The translations under genes were made by a program, and so were the position numbers. Source: Ralstonia sp. RRA (GTDB taxonomy: Bacteria > Pseudomonadota > Gammaproteobacteria > Burkholderiales > Burkholderiaceae). Taken from it: a DNA stretch of 64,000 nt. Shown here in pieces: positions 34,482 to 44,025 of this stretch; the stretch's first letter is position 1, and each line of letters starts with the position of its first letter. The notes under the pieces are model-generated. The model was given only the letters and a program-made list of their open reading frames with translations, was not told the origin of the DNA and ran no database searches. The stretch spans positions 620,001 through 684,000 of the forward strand of contig NZ_CP146091.1 of NCBI RefSeq assembly GCF_037023145.1, read 5' to 3'.

Positions 34482-35108
34482 ATGAATATCCTGCAAATCA
34501 ACTCGAGTGCCCGTCCGTACGCCAACGGAGAGGGTTCGCAATCCACCCGTCTTGCCACTGAGCTTGTGCGAGGCCTTGAAGAGGCCAGCCCCGGAGCGGT
34601 GGTGGTAGTTCGCGATCTAGGCCAGACCCCGCCTCCTCTGGTGGACGGCGCGGCACTGCAGGCGCTGCACACGCCGGCCGAACATCGCTCACCAGAGCAG
34701 CGTGATCGCGTCGCTGCAGACGATGCGTTGATTGCGGAAGTGCTCGCGGCCGATGTCATCGTACTCGGCGTGCCGATGTACAACTTCAGCATTCCTGCCC
34801 AACTGAAGGCATGGATCGATGCCATCTGCCGTGCCGGCGTGACCTTCAGCTACGGCGCGCAGGGCCCCGTGGGGCTGCTTCGGAACAAGACCGTGTACGC
34901 GGTTCTCTCGCGCGGTGGCGTGCATCGAGATCAGCCTACCGACGTGATTGCGCCCTATCTGAAAGTCACGCTTGGTTTCCTCGGCATGACGGACGTGCGC
35001 TTCGTTTATGCAGAAGGTCTTGCGATGGGCCCGGACATGGCCACGCGTTCAATTGCCGATGCGCAGGCACAGATCCAGAACTACGTTGAAGACTTTGCGG
35101 CGGTATGA
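34482..35108 (+). CDS. azoR: FMN-dependent NADH:quinone oxidoreductase / azoreductase AzoR-like
   Basis: 208 residues. The flavodoxin-like fold is shown by [25 protein letters not shown] (~1-25), binding the FMN phosphate, [39 protein letters not shown] (~95-133) and the VLSRGGVH loop. It reduces quinones and azo dyes by two electrons using NADH, protecting against thiol and quinone stress. ATG 34482 has GGAG upstream. It is the first gene under the copy-2 promoter element and probably shares a transcript with the dehalogenase-like and dioxygenase genes. Confidence 0.92.
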   Translation: MNILQINSSARPYANGEGSQSTRLATELVRGLEEASPGAVVVVRDLGQTPPPLVDGAALQALHTPAEHRSPEQRDRVAADDALIAEVLAADVIVLGVPMYNFSIPAQLKAWIDAICRAGVTFSYGAQGPVGLLRNKTVYAVLSRGGVHRDQPTDVIAPYLKVTLGFLGMTDVRFVYAEGLAMGPDMATRSIADAQAQIQNYVEDFAAV

Positions 35109-35311
35109 ATCTGCGGTTGGTGCTGCGGAGGCCGATGCCGGCGAGCAAATGTATCGCGATCCATTGATGAGCGTGATGACAGCCTTGCGTTTCCGTTTTG
35201 GTCAACTGGCCGAGATTAAGCGGGTGTCGCTCCGATGCGGTTCTTGAAGGCTGTCGTCTTCATTGGCGCTTCGCTCCGTGTCCTCCATTTCATTACGAGC
35301 CCTAACCAAAA

Positions 35312-36208
35312 ATGATCGGAACACAACCCTACGCCGAGCCTAAGTTTCGTGAGATTCAAGGTCGCAAGATGGCCTATCTCGACGAAGGCCGCGGCTCCGC
35401 CATTGTCTTTCAGCACGGACAGCCTACGTCTTCGTATGTGTGGCGCAATGTCATGCCTCATCTTGAAGGGCTCGGGCGGCTCGTTGCTGCCGACCTGATC
35501 GGGATGGGCGCTTCGCAGAAAGTTGAACCAGCCGACCCCAGCAACTACAGCTACGCGCAGCACAGAGAACATCTGTTCGCTCTCTGGGATGCGCTTGACC
35601 TAGGCGACGACATCATCCTAGTGCTGGACGACTGGGGTGCCACCCTCGGCTTTGACTGGGCCAACCGCAATCGCGACCGCGTCAAGGGGATTGTCCATAT
35701 GGAAGCCGTTGCGGTGCCCATGAGTTGGGCCGATATTCCGGAGCCCGGACAACCCCTTTTCAGGGCACTGCGCTCGGCTGCTGGTGAGGAGCTTGTCCTC
35801 CAGCAGAACCTGTTCATTGAGCAGCGTTTGCCGGCCGCCATCATGCGTCCCCTGACAGAAGACGAGATGACCGTCTATCGGCGCCCGTTCCTGCACGCAG
35901 GGGAGGATCGCCGGCCTACCTTGTCCTGGCCGCGCAGCTTGCCGCTGGATGCCGACCTCACGGATGTGCACCGAGCAATGGCGGGCTACGGCCCATGGAT
36001 TGCCAGCGATGCAGTGCCCAAGCTGCTGATCAATGGTGACCCAGGCGCCATCATGACCGGCCGCATCCGCGACGAAGTTCGCGGCTGGAAGAACCAGACC
36101 GAAGTCACCGTCAAGGGCCGCAAGATTTTGCAAGAAGACAGCCCGGACGAAATCGGCGCGGCAATCGCCGCGTTCGTCAAACGTGTTCGCTCTGACAACA
36201 GGATCTGA
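35312..36208 (+). CDS. Haloalkane dehalogenase-like alpha/beta hydrolase with Lys in place of the catalytic His
   Basis: 298 residues, closely resembling haloalkane dehalogenase LinB along the whole chain ([72 protein letters not shown]). Nucleophile Asp107 and halide-binding Trp108 (DDWG) and the acid Glu131 (MEAVAVP) are kept. The base is not: the position of LinB His272 is Lys271 ([10 protein letters not shown]). The second halide-binding residue, LinB Asn38, is Gln37, and the His before the nucleophile is Asp106. LinB-type turnover needs the His to hydrolyse the alkyl-enzyme ester, so normal dehalogenation is unlikely. Reading frame is otherwise perfect. It lies 203 bases after azoR and 33 before a dioxygenase gene. 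Confidence 0.85.
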   Translation: MIGTQPYAEPKFREIQGRKMAYLDEGRGSAIVFQHGQPTSSYVWRNVMPHLEGLGRLVAADLIGMGASQKVEPADPSNYSYAQHREHLFALWDALDLGDDIILVLDDWGATLGFDWANRNRDRVKGIVHMEAVAVPMSWADIPEPGQPLFRALRSAAGEELVLQQNLFIEQRLPAAIMRPLTEDEMTVYRRPFLHAGEDRRPTLSWPRSLPLDADLTDVHRAMAGYGPWIASDAVPKLLINGDPGAIMTGRIRDEVRGWKNQTEVTVKGRKILQEDSPDEIGAAIAAFVKRVRSDNRI

Positions 36209-36241
36209 ACGCACCCATTCAGAGACGCGAGGAGTTCTGCA

Positions 36242-37180
36242 ATGAAGGTTTCCAAATTAGCCTACGTGGGGGCGCACGCATCTGACATGGATTCGTGGCG
36301 CAAGTACGGACCCGAGGTCCTCGGGATGGAGCTCGGCCGCGAGAGTTCCGACAACTTGATTTATCTGCGTGCCGACGAGCGCCATCACCGGCTAAGCATT
36401 CATCCAGGGGAATCGGATGATATTGCGTACATCGGCTGGGAAGTGGCGAACCACGAGGCGCTGGAGGTGGTGGCCGCCAATCTTGACCGAGCCGGCGTCA
36501 AAGTCTTGCCAGGTACGCCGTCAGAGCTAGCGGAGCGGCGTGTGCTTGAACTCGCGCATTTCACCTGTCCTCACACCGGTGTGCGCATGGAGCTGACCGT
36601 CGGGAACGAGGTGGTCTTTAATCCGCGCTTTATGCCGACGCGGGCCCTGACCGGCTTCAAGACAGCCGACCTCGGGCTTGGTCACGTCGTGTTGTATGTC
36701 ACCTCGGATATCAAAGCCGTGGCAGATTTCTATGTGCGCACACTAGGTTTTGGGATTTCCGATTGGGTGGTGAGCCCAGAGGGCGTGCCGTTGGCCGTGT
36801 TCCTCCATTGCAACGCACGACATCATTCCATGGCGCTGATCTTCTATCCTCCGGCGCCCCGGAAGATTCAACATGTTTTCTTCGAAACCAATTCGCTCGA
36901 CGACATCGGAACCACGTACGACCTGTGCCAGCAGCGCGAGATTGCTGCCACCGGCATCGGTCGCCACCCCAATGATCAGTCGGTATCCTTCTACTTCCGC
37001 AACCCGTCCCGCTGGTTCATTGAATACGGTTGGGATCTTCGGACCGTTGATCCGCAAAACCTGACGGTGGAGAGCTACGTCTTGCGTCCGGGGATGTCAT
37101 GGGGGCACGCTGGGCTGCGGAACTTGGAAGACGGCGCCCGACCGCGTGAGGCGATTGTCCAGTCTGCGGTGTCAAACTGA
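36242..37180 (+). CDS. Type I extradiol (VOC-fold) ring-cleavage dioxygenase
   Basis: 312 residues in two VOC domains. The C-terminal domain has the Fe(II) ligands His148 (LGLGHVVLYV), His211 (KIQHVFFE) and Glu261 (RWFIEYGWD), and the active-site residues His195 (RHHSMAL), His242 (GRHPND) and Tyr251 (SFYFRNP), as in BphC-type 2,3-dihydroxybiphenyl 1,2-dioxygenase. It should cleave a catechol-like ring next to the hydroxyls; the exact catechol is unknown. GAGGAG about 8 bases upstream supports ATG 36242. As last gene of the azoR operon it suggests disposal of catechol or quinol products. Confidence 0.88.
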   Translation: MKVSKLAYVGAHASDMDSWRKYGPEVLGMELGRESSDNLIYLRADERHHRLSIHPGESDDIAYIGWEVANHEALEVVAANLDRAGVKVLPGTPSELAERRVLELAHFTCPHTGVRMELTVGNEVVFNPRFMPTRALTGFKTADLGLGHVVLYVTSDIKAVADFYVRTLGFGISDWVVSPEGVPLAVFLHCNARHHSMALIFYPPAPRKIQHVFFETNSLDDIGTTYDLCQQREIAATGIGRHPNDQSVSFYFRNPSRWFIEYGWDLRTVDPQNLTVESYVLRPGMSWGHAGLRNLEDGARPREAIVQSAVSN

Positions 37181-37564
37181 GTTTGCGGCGGTGTGCGGCC
37201 AGCCCATATGGGTTGGAGTTGCTGCACTGAACGTTCTTTGGCTCCTTCACGATGAGCTGATACAGCAGGAGGTCGCTACCCGGGGGAGCGTCAGATTGAA
37301 CAGAAGTGATCTGGGTGACGGAGAGATCACCGGGCGGCTATAGGCGGCATGGTGTGAGGTTGTGTCCCGCTACGCTGGTTGTTCCGTGTCTATTCGGTAG
37401 GGCTCGCGTTCGCGGGCCTTTTTTTTGGGGTAACCCGGTATGGTTTGTGGGTCAAGAGCGTCGTGCCAAGCGGACGCCCGGCCAGGGTAGTGATCATCTG
37501 ATGCATCGTAAGCAATTGATTTATAAGGGATTATTGTTCAAAAGCCGACGCGGCTGCCTCGAGC
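37181..37564. other. Gap after the dioxygenase: no gene seen
   Basis: No frame with both a start signal and family resemblance. It holds one intrinsic terminator (37401-37426) and becomes AT-rich (TTGATTTATAAGGG) before the tandem repeats at 37565. Confidence 0.5.
37401..37426 (+). terminator. Intrinsic terminator downstream of the azoR-dioxygenase operon
   Basis: GGCTCGC (37401-37407), a 4-base loop, GCGGGCC (37412-37418) and eight T residues (37419-37426). One G-T wobble in the stem. It lies 220 bases after the dioxygenase stop, on the right strand to end that transcript. Confidence 0.7.
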
Positions 37565-37610
37565 AGTTCCAAATTGAGTGACCAAAGTTCCAGATTGAGT
37601 GAATCTCGAC
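37565..37610. repeat. Tandem 21-bp repeats resembling an IS21-family end
   Basis: AGTTCCAAATTGAGTGA (37565-37581) and AGTTCCAGATTGAGTGA (37586-37602) are 16/17 identical at a 21-base period, followed by ATCTCGACA. Read on the other strand this is TGTCGAGATTCACTC..., i.e. a TGT end followed by internal repeats, the layout of IS21-type ends. CTCGACA recurs just after (37615-37621). No transposase remains. Likely a solo IS end upstream of groES. Confidence 0.45.
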
Positions 37611-37637
37611 AATAATCTCGACAGCAAGTTTCCATTC

Positions 37638-37666
37638 TTGAAATCGTAATACCCCGTCCCTATAAT
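37638..37666 (+). promoter_or_regulatory. groES-groEL promoter (sigma70 type)
   Basis: TTGAAA (37638-37643), 17-base spacer, TATAAT (37661-37666, perfect). The preceding C makes CTTGAAA, and CCCCGT lies inside the spacer, so a sigma32-like reading (CTTGAAA ... CCCC) is also partly met; the sigma70 match is better. The last base of the -10 box is the first of the CIRCE operator. Confidence 0.8.
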
Positions 37667-37692
37667 TAGCACTCGCCGGGCAGGAGTGCTAA
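37666..37692. promoter_or_regulatory. CIRCE operator (HrcA binding site)
   Basis: TTAGCACTC (37666-37674), 9 bases, GAGTGCTAA (37684-37692): a perfect match to the CIRCE consensus. HrcA bound here would cover the transcription start. Heat or misfolded-protein load titrates GroEL from HrcA and derepresses the operon. The hrcA gene is not in the window. Confidence 0.95.
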
Positions 37693-37783
37693 CAACGCCT
37701 CCGACCCCCGATGCTTTCCCGATGCGCCGCGTCTTGCGGCGCGTTTTGTGAATAAACACTCACTTTGCATTGAGGAGTTGTGT

Positions 37784-38074
37784 ATGAACCTGCGTCCTTT
37801 GCACGACCGCGTGATCGTGAAGCGCCTGGACAACGAAACCAAGACCGCTTCGGGCATCGTCATCCCTGACGCCGCCGCTGAAAAGCCGGATCAAGGCGAA
37901 GTGCTGGCCGTCGGCCCGGGCAAGAAAGACGACAAGGGCAATGCGATCGCGCTGGACGTCAAGGTCGGCGACCGCGTGCTGTTCGGCAAGTACGCCGGCC
38001 AGGGCGTCAAGGTGGATGGTCAGGAAGTCCTGGTCATGCGCGAAGAAGACATCATGGCTGTGGTGCAAAAGTAA
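37784..38074 (+). CDS. groES: Co-chaperonin GroES
   Basis: 96 residues, the standard length. [13 protein letters not shown] at the start, the mobile loop [15 protein letters not shown] (~16-31) that docks on GroEL, and [13 protein letters not shown]...[15 protein letters not shown] at the end. It caps the GroEL folding chamber as a heptamer. GAGGAG 7 bases upstream selects ATG 37784; the open frame begins earlier in the leader. First gene of the CIRCE-controlled operon. Confidence 0.97.
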   Translation: MNLRPLHDRVIVKRLDNETKTASGIVIPDAAAEKPDQGEVLAVGPGKKDDKGNAIALDVKVGDRVLFGKYAGQGVKVDGQEVLVMREEDIMAVVQK

Positions 38075-38114
38075 GCACGCGCTCGTTCATAACGTTCGCA
38101 ACGCTTACCAGTAA

Positions 38115-39827
<1,713 letters not shown>

Positions 39828-39887
39828 TTTGCCCGTCTGGCAACCTGGCCCGGCCGCCGGTTCCTCCGGAGGCTGTTCCAAACAAAA

Positions 39888-39918
39888 CCCCCGCGGGTGC
39901 GAGCCCGCGGGGGTTTTT
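39888..39918 (+). terminator. Intrinsic terminator of groES-groEL
   Basis: CCCCCGCGGG (39888-39897), loop TGCGAG, CCCGCGGGGG (39904-39913), then TTTTT. A perfect 10-bp stem 60 bases after groEL. Flanking A residues on the other side make it potentially bidirectional. Confidence 0.93.
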
Positions 39919-40057
39919 GTTATATGCACGCACGTTCTCCCGCTGATTTGTTAACGCGCCGTTAACGCTGCATTGCGGCGGGCTTCGCTACAATCGGCCC
40001 ACCCGCGAGCCTCCGTTTCTGAGCGGGCACGACAACAACACAGGGAAGGGAAAACAG

Positions 40058-41134
40058 ATGAACGACATCGCACGCGAGCCCGTCCTGGGCGGCGCCCCCG
40101 CTCCAGCTGCCCCGCAACCCTTGCGGATGCGCTTTATCGGCAGCGGCTCGGAATACTTCCGTATCTGGATCGTCAACCTGCTGCTGACCATCGTCACGCT
40201 GGGTATCTACTCGGCCTGGGCGAAGGTGCGCACGATGCAGTATTTCTACCGCAACACGCAGTTGGCCGGATCGAGCTTCGACTATCACGGCAGCCCGACC
40301 GCCATTCTCAAGGGCCGCGCGATCATCTTCGTGCTGGCGCTGGCGTTCAACCTGCTGAGCCATTCATCGCCGGCGCTGTCGCTGGTGTTCCTGGCACTGC
40401 TGGCCGCGGCGTTTCCATGGCTGCTGGTACGCTCGTTGCGCTTCCGCATGGCCAACTCCAGCTACCGTGGCCTGCGCTTCGCCTTCACGGGCAAGGACGC
40501 AGAAGGCTACATGGTGTTTCTGGTCTGGCCGATCCTGAGTGTCTTTACCGCGTACCTGCTGGCGCCGTTGGCGCATCAGCGCTTCAAGCGTTATCAGCAT
40601 CGCAACACGCGCTTTGGCACCACGCCGTTCGATTTCTCGGGCACGCCGGGCAACTTCTATGGCGTGTACCTGCGCACGTTTGGGTTGGCACTGCTGGCTG
40701 TCGTTGCAGCGGGTGCATTGATTCTTCTGACCGGTGTTTCGTTCGGCAAGGGTGCTAACAACGCTAGCGCGGCCATCGGCATCGCCATTGCGGTGGTGCT
40801 GATGTACTTGGCGATGCTGTTCCTTGCGCCGTACTTCATGTCGCGTCTGCAGAACGTCGTGTGGAACCACACCACGCTCGGCCCGCATCGCTTCCAGAGC
40901 CAAGTGGCGGCTGGCAATCTGTTCTGGATCTACGTGTCGAACGCGGTGCTGATTGCCATCACCATCGGCCTGTTCACGCCGTTTGCTCGCGTGCGTACGC
41001 TGCGCTACAAGATCGACTCGGTGACGCTGTTTGCATCCGGCTCGCTCGACACGTTCGTGGCGGGCGAGACCACCAAGGTGGGCGCCCTGGGCGACGCCGC
41101 GGTGGATTGGTATGACATCGACATTGCGCTGTAA
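40058..41134 (+). CDS. YjgN-like DUF898 membrane protein
   Basis: 358 residues. About eight membrane helices with the repeated DUF898 pattern (RFIGSGSEYFRIWIVNLLLTIVTLGIYSAWAKVRTMQYFYRNT near the start; NLFWIYVSNAVLIAITIGLFTPFARVRTLRYK near the end). The function is unknown. It sits 21 bases before an M48 protease gene and the two are surely one operon; DUF898-M48 pairs occur in other proteobacteria, suggesting a joint envelope quality-control role. Weak GGGAAGGG site upstream of ATG 40058. Confidence 0.85.
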   Translation: MNDIAREPVLGGAPAPAAPQPLRMRFIGSGSEYFRIWIVNLLLTIVTLGIYSAWAKVRTMQYFYRNTQLAGSSFDYHGSPTAILKGRAIIFVLALAFNLLSHSSPALSLVFLALLAAAFPWLLVRSLRFRMANSSYRGLRFAFTGKDAEGYMVFLVWPILSVFTAYLLAPLAHQRFKRYQHRNTRFGTTPFDFSGTPGNFYGVYLRTFGLALLAVVAAGALILLTGVSFGKGANNASAAIGIAIAVVLMYLAMLFLAPYFMSRLQNVVWNHTTLGPHRFQSQVAAGNLFWIYVSNAVLIAITIGLFTPFARVRTLRYKIDSVTLFASGSLDTFVAGETTKVGALGDAAVDWYDIDIAL

Positions 41135-41155
41135 GCACGCCGGAAGGTTACGCCC

Positions 41156-42232
41156 ATGATTCTCGCCACCTACTTCGACGGCCGGACTTCGCGCGCGCAG
41201 CCCGTGCGTCTTGCCGTCGAGGCGGGCGAGGCGGTGCTGTTCGACACCGACGGCACGCTGTTGCGCCGTGCCGCACTGCCGACGCTGCGCGTGTCAGAGC
41301 GCGTCAAGCATGCGCCGCGCCTGATCACGTTCGACGACGGCGCCTTCTGCGAGATTGCCGACCCGGCGGAGCAGGCGGCGCTCAACGCGCTGCTCCAGCG
41401 CACTGGCCACCAGGAGGGTCTGGTGGTGCGCGCGCAGAACAGCTGGAAGCTGGCGCTCGGCGCGTTGATCGTGACGGTACTGGTGCTGGTGATTGGGTAT
41501 CGCTATGGCCTGCCGTGGGGCGCCAAAGTGGTGGCAAACATGGTGCCGCAGCGCGTGGAGCTGCAGCTCGGGCGCGGTACGCTGCGCGCGCTGGACGAGC
41601 GTTGGCTCAAGCCCAGCAAGCTGCCGGAGGCCCAGCAGGCGCGCATTCGTGCACGCTTTGCGGCTCTGCGTGCACCGCAGGCCACGCACACCTACAACAT
41701 TGTCTTTCGGGATGCGGGCTCCTTGGGCGCCAACGCATTCGCGCTGCCCGGCGGCGACATCATCGTGACCGATGCGCTGGTCAAGCTGGTGGGCGAGGGC
41801 GATGGTCTGACAGGTGTGCTGGCGCACGAGGCCGGGCACGTCGAGTATCGACACGGGCTGCGCCAGTTGATTCAGTCCTCCGCCATTGGGGCGACGGCAG
41901 CGCTGCTCTTTGGCGATGTGTCGACCATCCTGTCAGGCGTGCCGGCCGCGATGCTCACGCTGCGCTATTCGCGTGACTACGAGCGCGATGCAGACCACTA
42001 CGCTGCACGGCTGCTGCAGGACAACGGCTTGTCTGTCGGTGCATTTGCGGATGTGCTGCAAGCGCTGGAGGACACGCACGGCGGCACGCGCAAGGCTGAC
42101 GATGCGAAGAAGTCCGACACCGCCAGCGATGACGACGCCTCGGCGTTCTTCTCGTCACACCCGCTTACGCGCGAGCGTATCGATACGCTGCGCCGTTTCG
42201 ATCGCACCCACGGCGGCAGCGACGCTGACTGA
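41156..42232 (+). CDS. M48-family membrane-anchored metallopeptidase
   Basis: 358 residues. An N-terminal beta-rich part (~1-90) of unknown role, one membrane helix (LALGALIVTVLVLVIGYRYGL, ~98-118), then the peptidase domain with zinc motif HEAGH (~223-227) and the third ligand in YERDADHYAARLL (Glu ~279). It resembles HtpX/BepA/LoiP-type proteases that clear damaged envelope proteins. Gap to the upstream DUF898 gene is 21 bases; the pair is probably functionally linked. A C-terminal SSHPLTRERIDTLRRF segment is typical of the family. Confidence 0.88.
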   Translation: MILATYFDGRTSRAQPVRLAVEAGEAVLFDTDGTLLRRAALPTLRVSERVKHAPRLITFDDGAFCEIADPAEQAALNALLQRTGHQEGLVVRAQNSWKLALGALIVTVLVLVIGYRYGLPWGAKVVANMVPQRVELQLGRGTLRALDERWLKPSKLPEAQQARIRARFAALRAPQATHTYNIVFRDAGSLGANAFALPGGDIIVTDALVKLVGEGDGLTGVLAHEAGHVEYRHGLRQLIQSSAIGATAALLFGDVSTILSGVPAAMLTLRYSRDYERDADHYAARLLQDNGLSVGAFADVLQALEDTHGGTRKADDAKKSDTASDDDASAFFSSHPLTRERIDTLRRFDRTHGGSDAD

Positions 42233-42556
42233 CTCCCCTTGCCTGCCGGGGGGGCCGTTCCTGGACGCAGCCCCGCTTACCGGTACGCCGACTCGGCGAT
42301 AGATGGGACGGTCCGTCATCCATTTGACGGATTTCTCTCTCCCTTCGGGGCGACAAGAATGGTTTCAGAGAATAAAGGGGCAGGTGCGCCGCAAGTGGGC
42401 GTTCCTGAGTGATCGCACGGTGGGGCCAGCCGACGCCGCAAAGAGCTGTCGCATCAGTCGCTTCACCACGTTGCGCGACGTCGTGACGTTCCGTGCGAAT
42501 CCGTCGGGTAGGCCGCACGCCTGCCTACGGTTTGAATGCAATGCGGGGGAGAGACC
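42233..42556. other. Gap of 324 bases: no gene; one dyad
   Basis: No coding potential recognised. It contains the inverted repeat CCGTCA-N6-TGACGG (42313-42330), followed by ATTTCTCTCTC, about 230 bases before gtrA. This may be an operator or the base of a weak hairpin; the T content is too low for a clear terminator. Confidence 0.4.
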
Positions 42557-43003
42557 ATGCGGCAAGCGGAGCAAGGCGCCAGGACCGCATGCGTTGGCGC
42601 TGTCCAGGAAGCGGCGGCGCGTCTGATTCCCAATCGCCTCACACTCGTCCGGCTGTTCCGGTTCGGCATCTCGGGGGTGACGGCCACCTGCGTGCACGTG
42701 GCCATTGCCACTGCATTGGTGGTCGGGTTCTCTGCATCGCCTGTGTTGGCCAACGGTATCGCGTTTGTCTGTGCGACCGTGTTTTCCTACCTCATGAACG
42801 CGCTGTGGAGCTTTTCCGCGCGGCCGGGCCGCGACAACTTTCTGCGCTTTCTTTGTGTGGCGATGTTCGGGCTCATGCTCACGCTCACCATCTCGTGGGC
42901 GGCCCAGCGGCTAGGGGGAAACTATTGGGTCGGGCTTGCCTGGATTTTGTTGATCGTGCCGCCGATCACGTTCGTGCTGCATCGGGCGTGGACGTTTAAG
43001 TAA
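42557..43003 (+). CDS. GtrA-family membrane protein (candidate polyprenyl-phosphate-sugar flippase)
   Basis: 148 residues, four membrane helices, with LVRLFRFGISGVTATCVHVAIATALV (~27-52) and the closing PPITFVLHRAWTFK typical of GtrA. GtrA proteins are thought to move undecaprenyl-phosphate-linked sugars to the periplasmic face. GGGGGAGAG just upstream favours ATG 42557 over ATG 42536. Next to a GT2 glycosyltransferase and a multi-helix GT-C-like protein it forms the three-part set seen in O-antigen glucosylation (GtrA, GtrB, GtrC). Confidence 0.85.
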   Translation: MRQAEQGARTACVGAVQEAAARLIPNRLTLVRLFRFGISGVTATCVHVAIATALVVGFSASPVLANGIAFVCATVFSYLMNALWSFSARPGRDNFLRFLCVAMFGLMLTLTISWAAQRLGGNYWVGLAWILLIVPPITFVLHRAWTFK

Positions 43004-43041
43004 CGCGTTGGCGCGCCGGTGGTCATGCGGGGGAGGGGGCC

Positions 43042-43977
43042 ATGGCTACACTGAACTTGGTGATTCCATGCTTCAACGAGGAAGACGTGTTGCCAGAGAC
43101 GGCAAAGCGGGTACTCGCGATGCTGGACAGGTTGGCCGGCGACGGACTCATCGATCGTCAAAGCGAAGTCACGTTCATTGATGATGGTTCGCATGATCGG
43201 ACTTGGGCGCTGATCGAAGCCTTCCATTTGGCGGATTCGCGCATTCGGGGCATCAAGCTCTCTCGCAACCATGGGCATCAGAACGCGTTGCTGGCAGGCC
43301 TGCTAACGGTGCCCGGGGACATCCTGATCAGTCTGGATGCAGATTTGCAGGATGATCTCGAGGCGATTCCTCGCATGATCGAAGCGCATCGCAATGGTGC
43401 GGACATCGTATTCGGTGTGCGATGCTGCCGAAGTTGCGATACGTTCTTCAAGCGTTTCACAGCACAAACCTACTATCGGCTGCTCCGGCAGTTTGGCGTG
43501 AAAGTGCTGCAGGATCATGCCGACTACCGGCTGATGAGCCGGCGCGCGTTGGAGGCATTGCGGGATTTCCGCGAGATCAATCTGTTCCTTCGCGGGATCA
43601 TTCCGTTGCTCGGTTTTCGTACGGCCGTCGTTGAATACGAACGCCATGCCCGCTTCGCCGGCCAGAGCAAGTACCCCTTGACCAAGATGATGGCGCTCGC
43701 GCTCGATGGGATCGCGTCGTTCTCCTCCAAGCCGCTGCAGTGGAGCGCCTACGTGGGCGCAGGGCTGTCTCTGTTTTCTCTCGCCATTGGGGTGTGGGCG
43801 CTCTGTGCCCGACTGTTTACCAATATGACGGTGCCAGGATGGGCTTCGACCGTGGTGCCGATGTACTTTCTGGGCGGCCTGCAAATGCTGTTCCTCGGTG
43901 TCATCGGCGGCTATGTGGCGAAGATCTATTCCGAGACCAAACAGCGGCCACGATTCATTGTCGAAGAGAAGCTGTAG
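43042..43977 (+). CDS. GT2 polyprenyl-phosphate glycosyltransferase (GtrB/DPM-like)
   Basis: 311 residues. The catalytic GT-A domain has VIPCFNEEDVLPE (~6-18), FIDDGSHDRTW and the metal-binding DADLQDD (~98-104), and ends with two C-terminal membrane helices (AYVGAGLSLFSLAIGVWALCARLF; MYFLGGLQMLFLGVIGGYVAKIYSETKQRP). It transfers a sugar from a nucleotide donor to undecaprenyl phosphate in the cytoplasm. The flippase-like GtrA lies 38 bases upstream and the GT-C-like protein 48 bases downstream. The sugar is not known. Confidence 0.9.
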   Translation: MATLNLVIPCFNEEDVLPETAKRVLAMLDRLAGDGLIDRQSEVTFIDDGSHDRTWALIEAFHLADSRIRGIKLSRNHGHQNALLAGLLTVPGDILISLDADLQDDLEAIPRMIEAHRNGADIVFGVRCCRSCDTFFKRFTAQTYYRLLRQFGVKVLQDHADYRLMSRRALEALRDFREINLFLRGIIPLLGFRTAVVEYERHARFAGQSKYPLTKMMALALDGIASFSSKPLQWSAYVGAGLSLFSLAIGVWALCARLFTNMTVPGWASTVVPMYFLGGLQMLFLGVIGGYVAKIYSETKQRPRFIVEEKL

Positions 43978-44025
43978 TCGGTCCTGTGCGCAGCACGCAC
44001 GCTTGAGTCGCGTCGTGGAGGGGAT

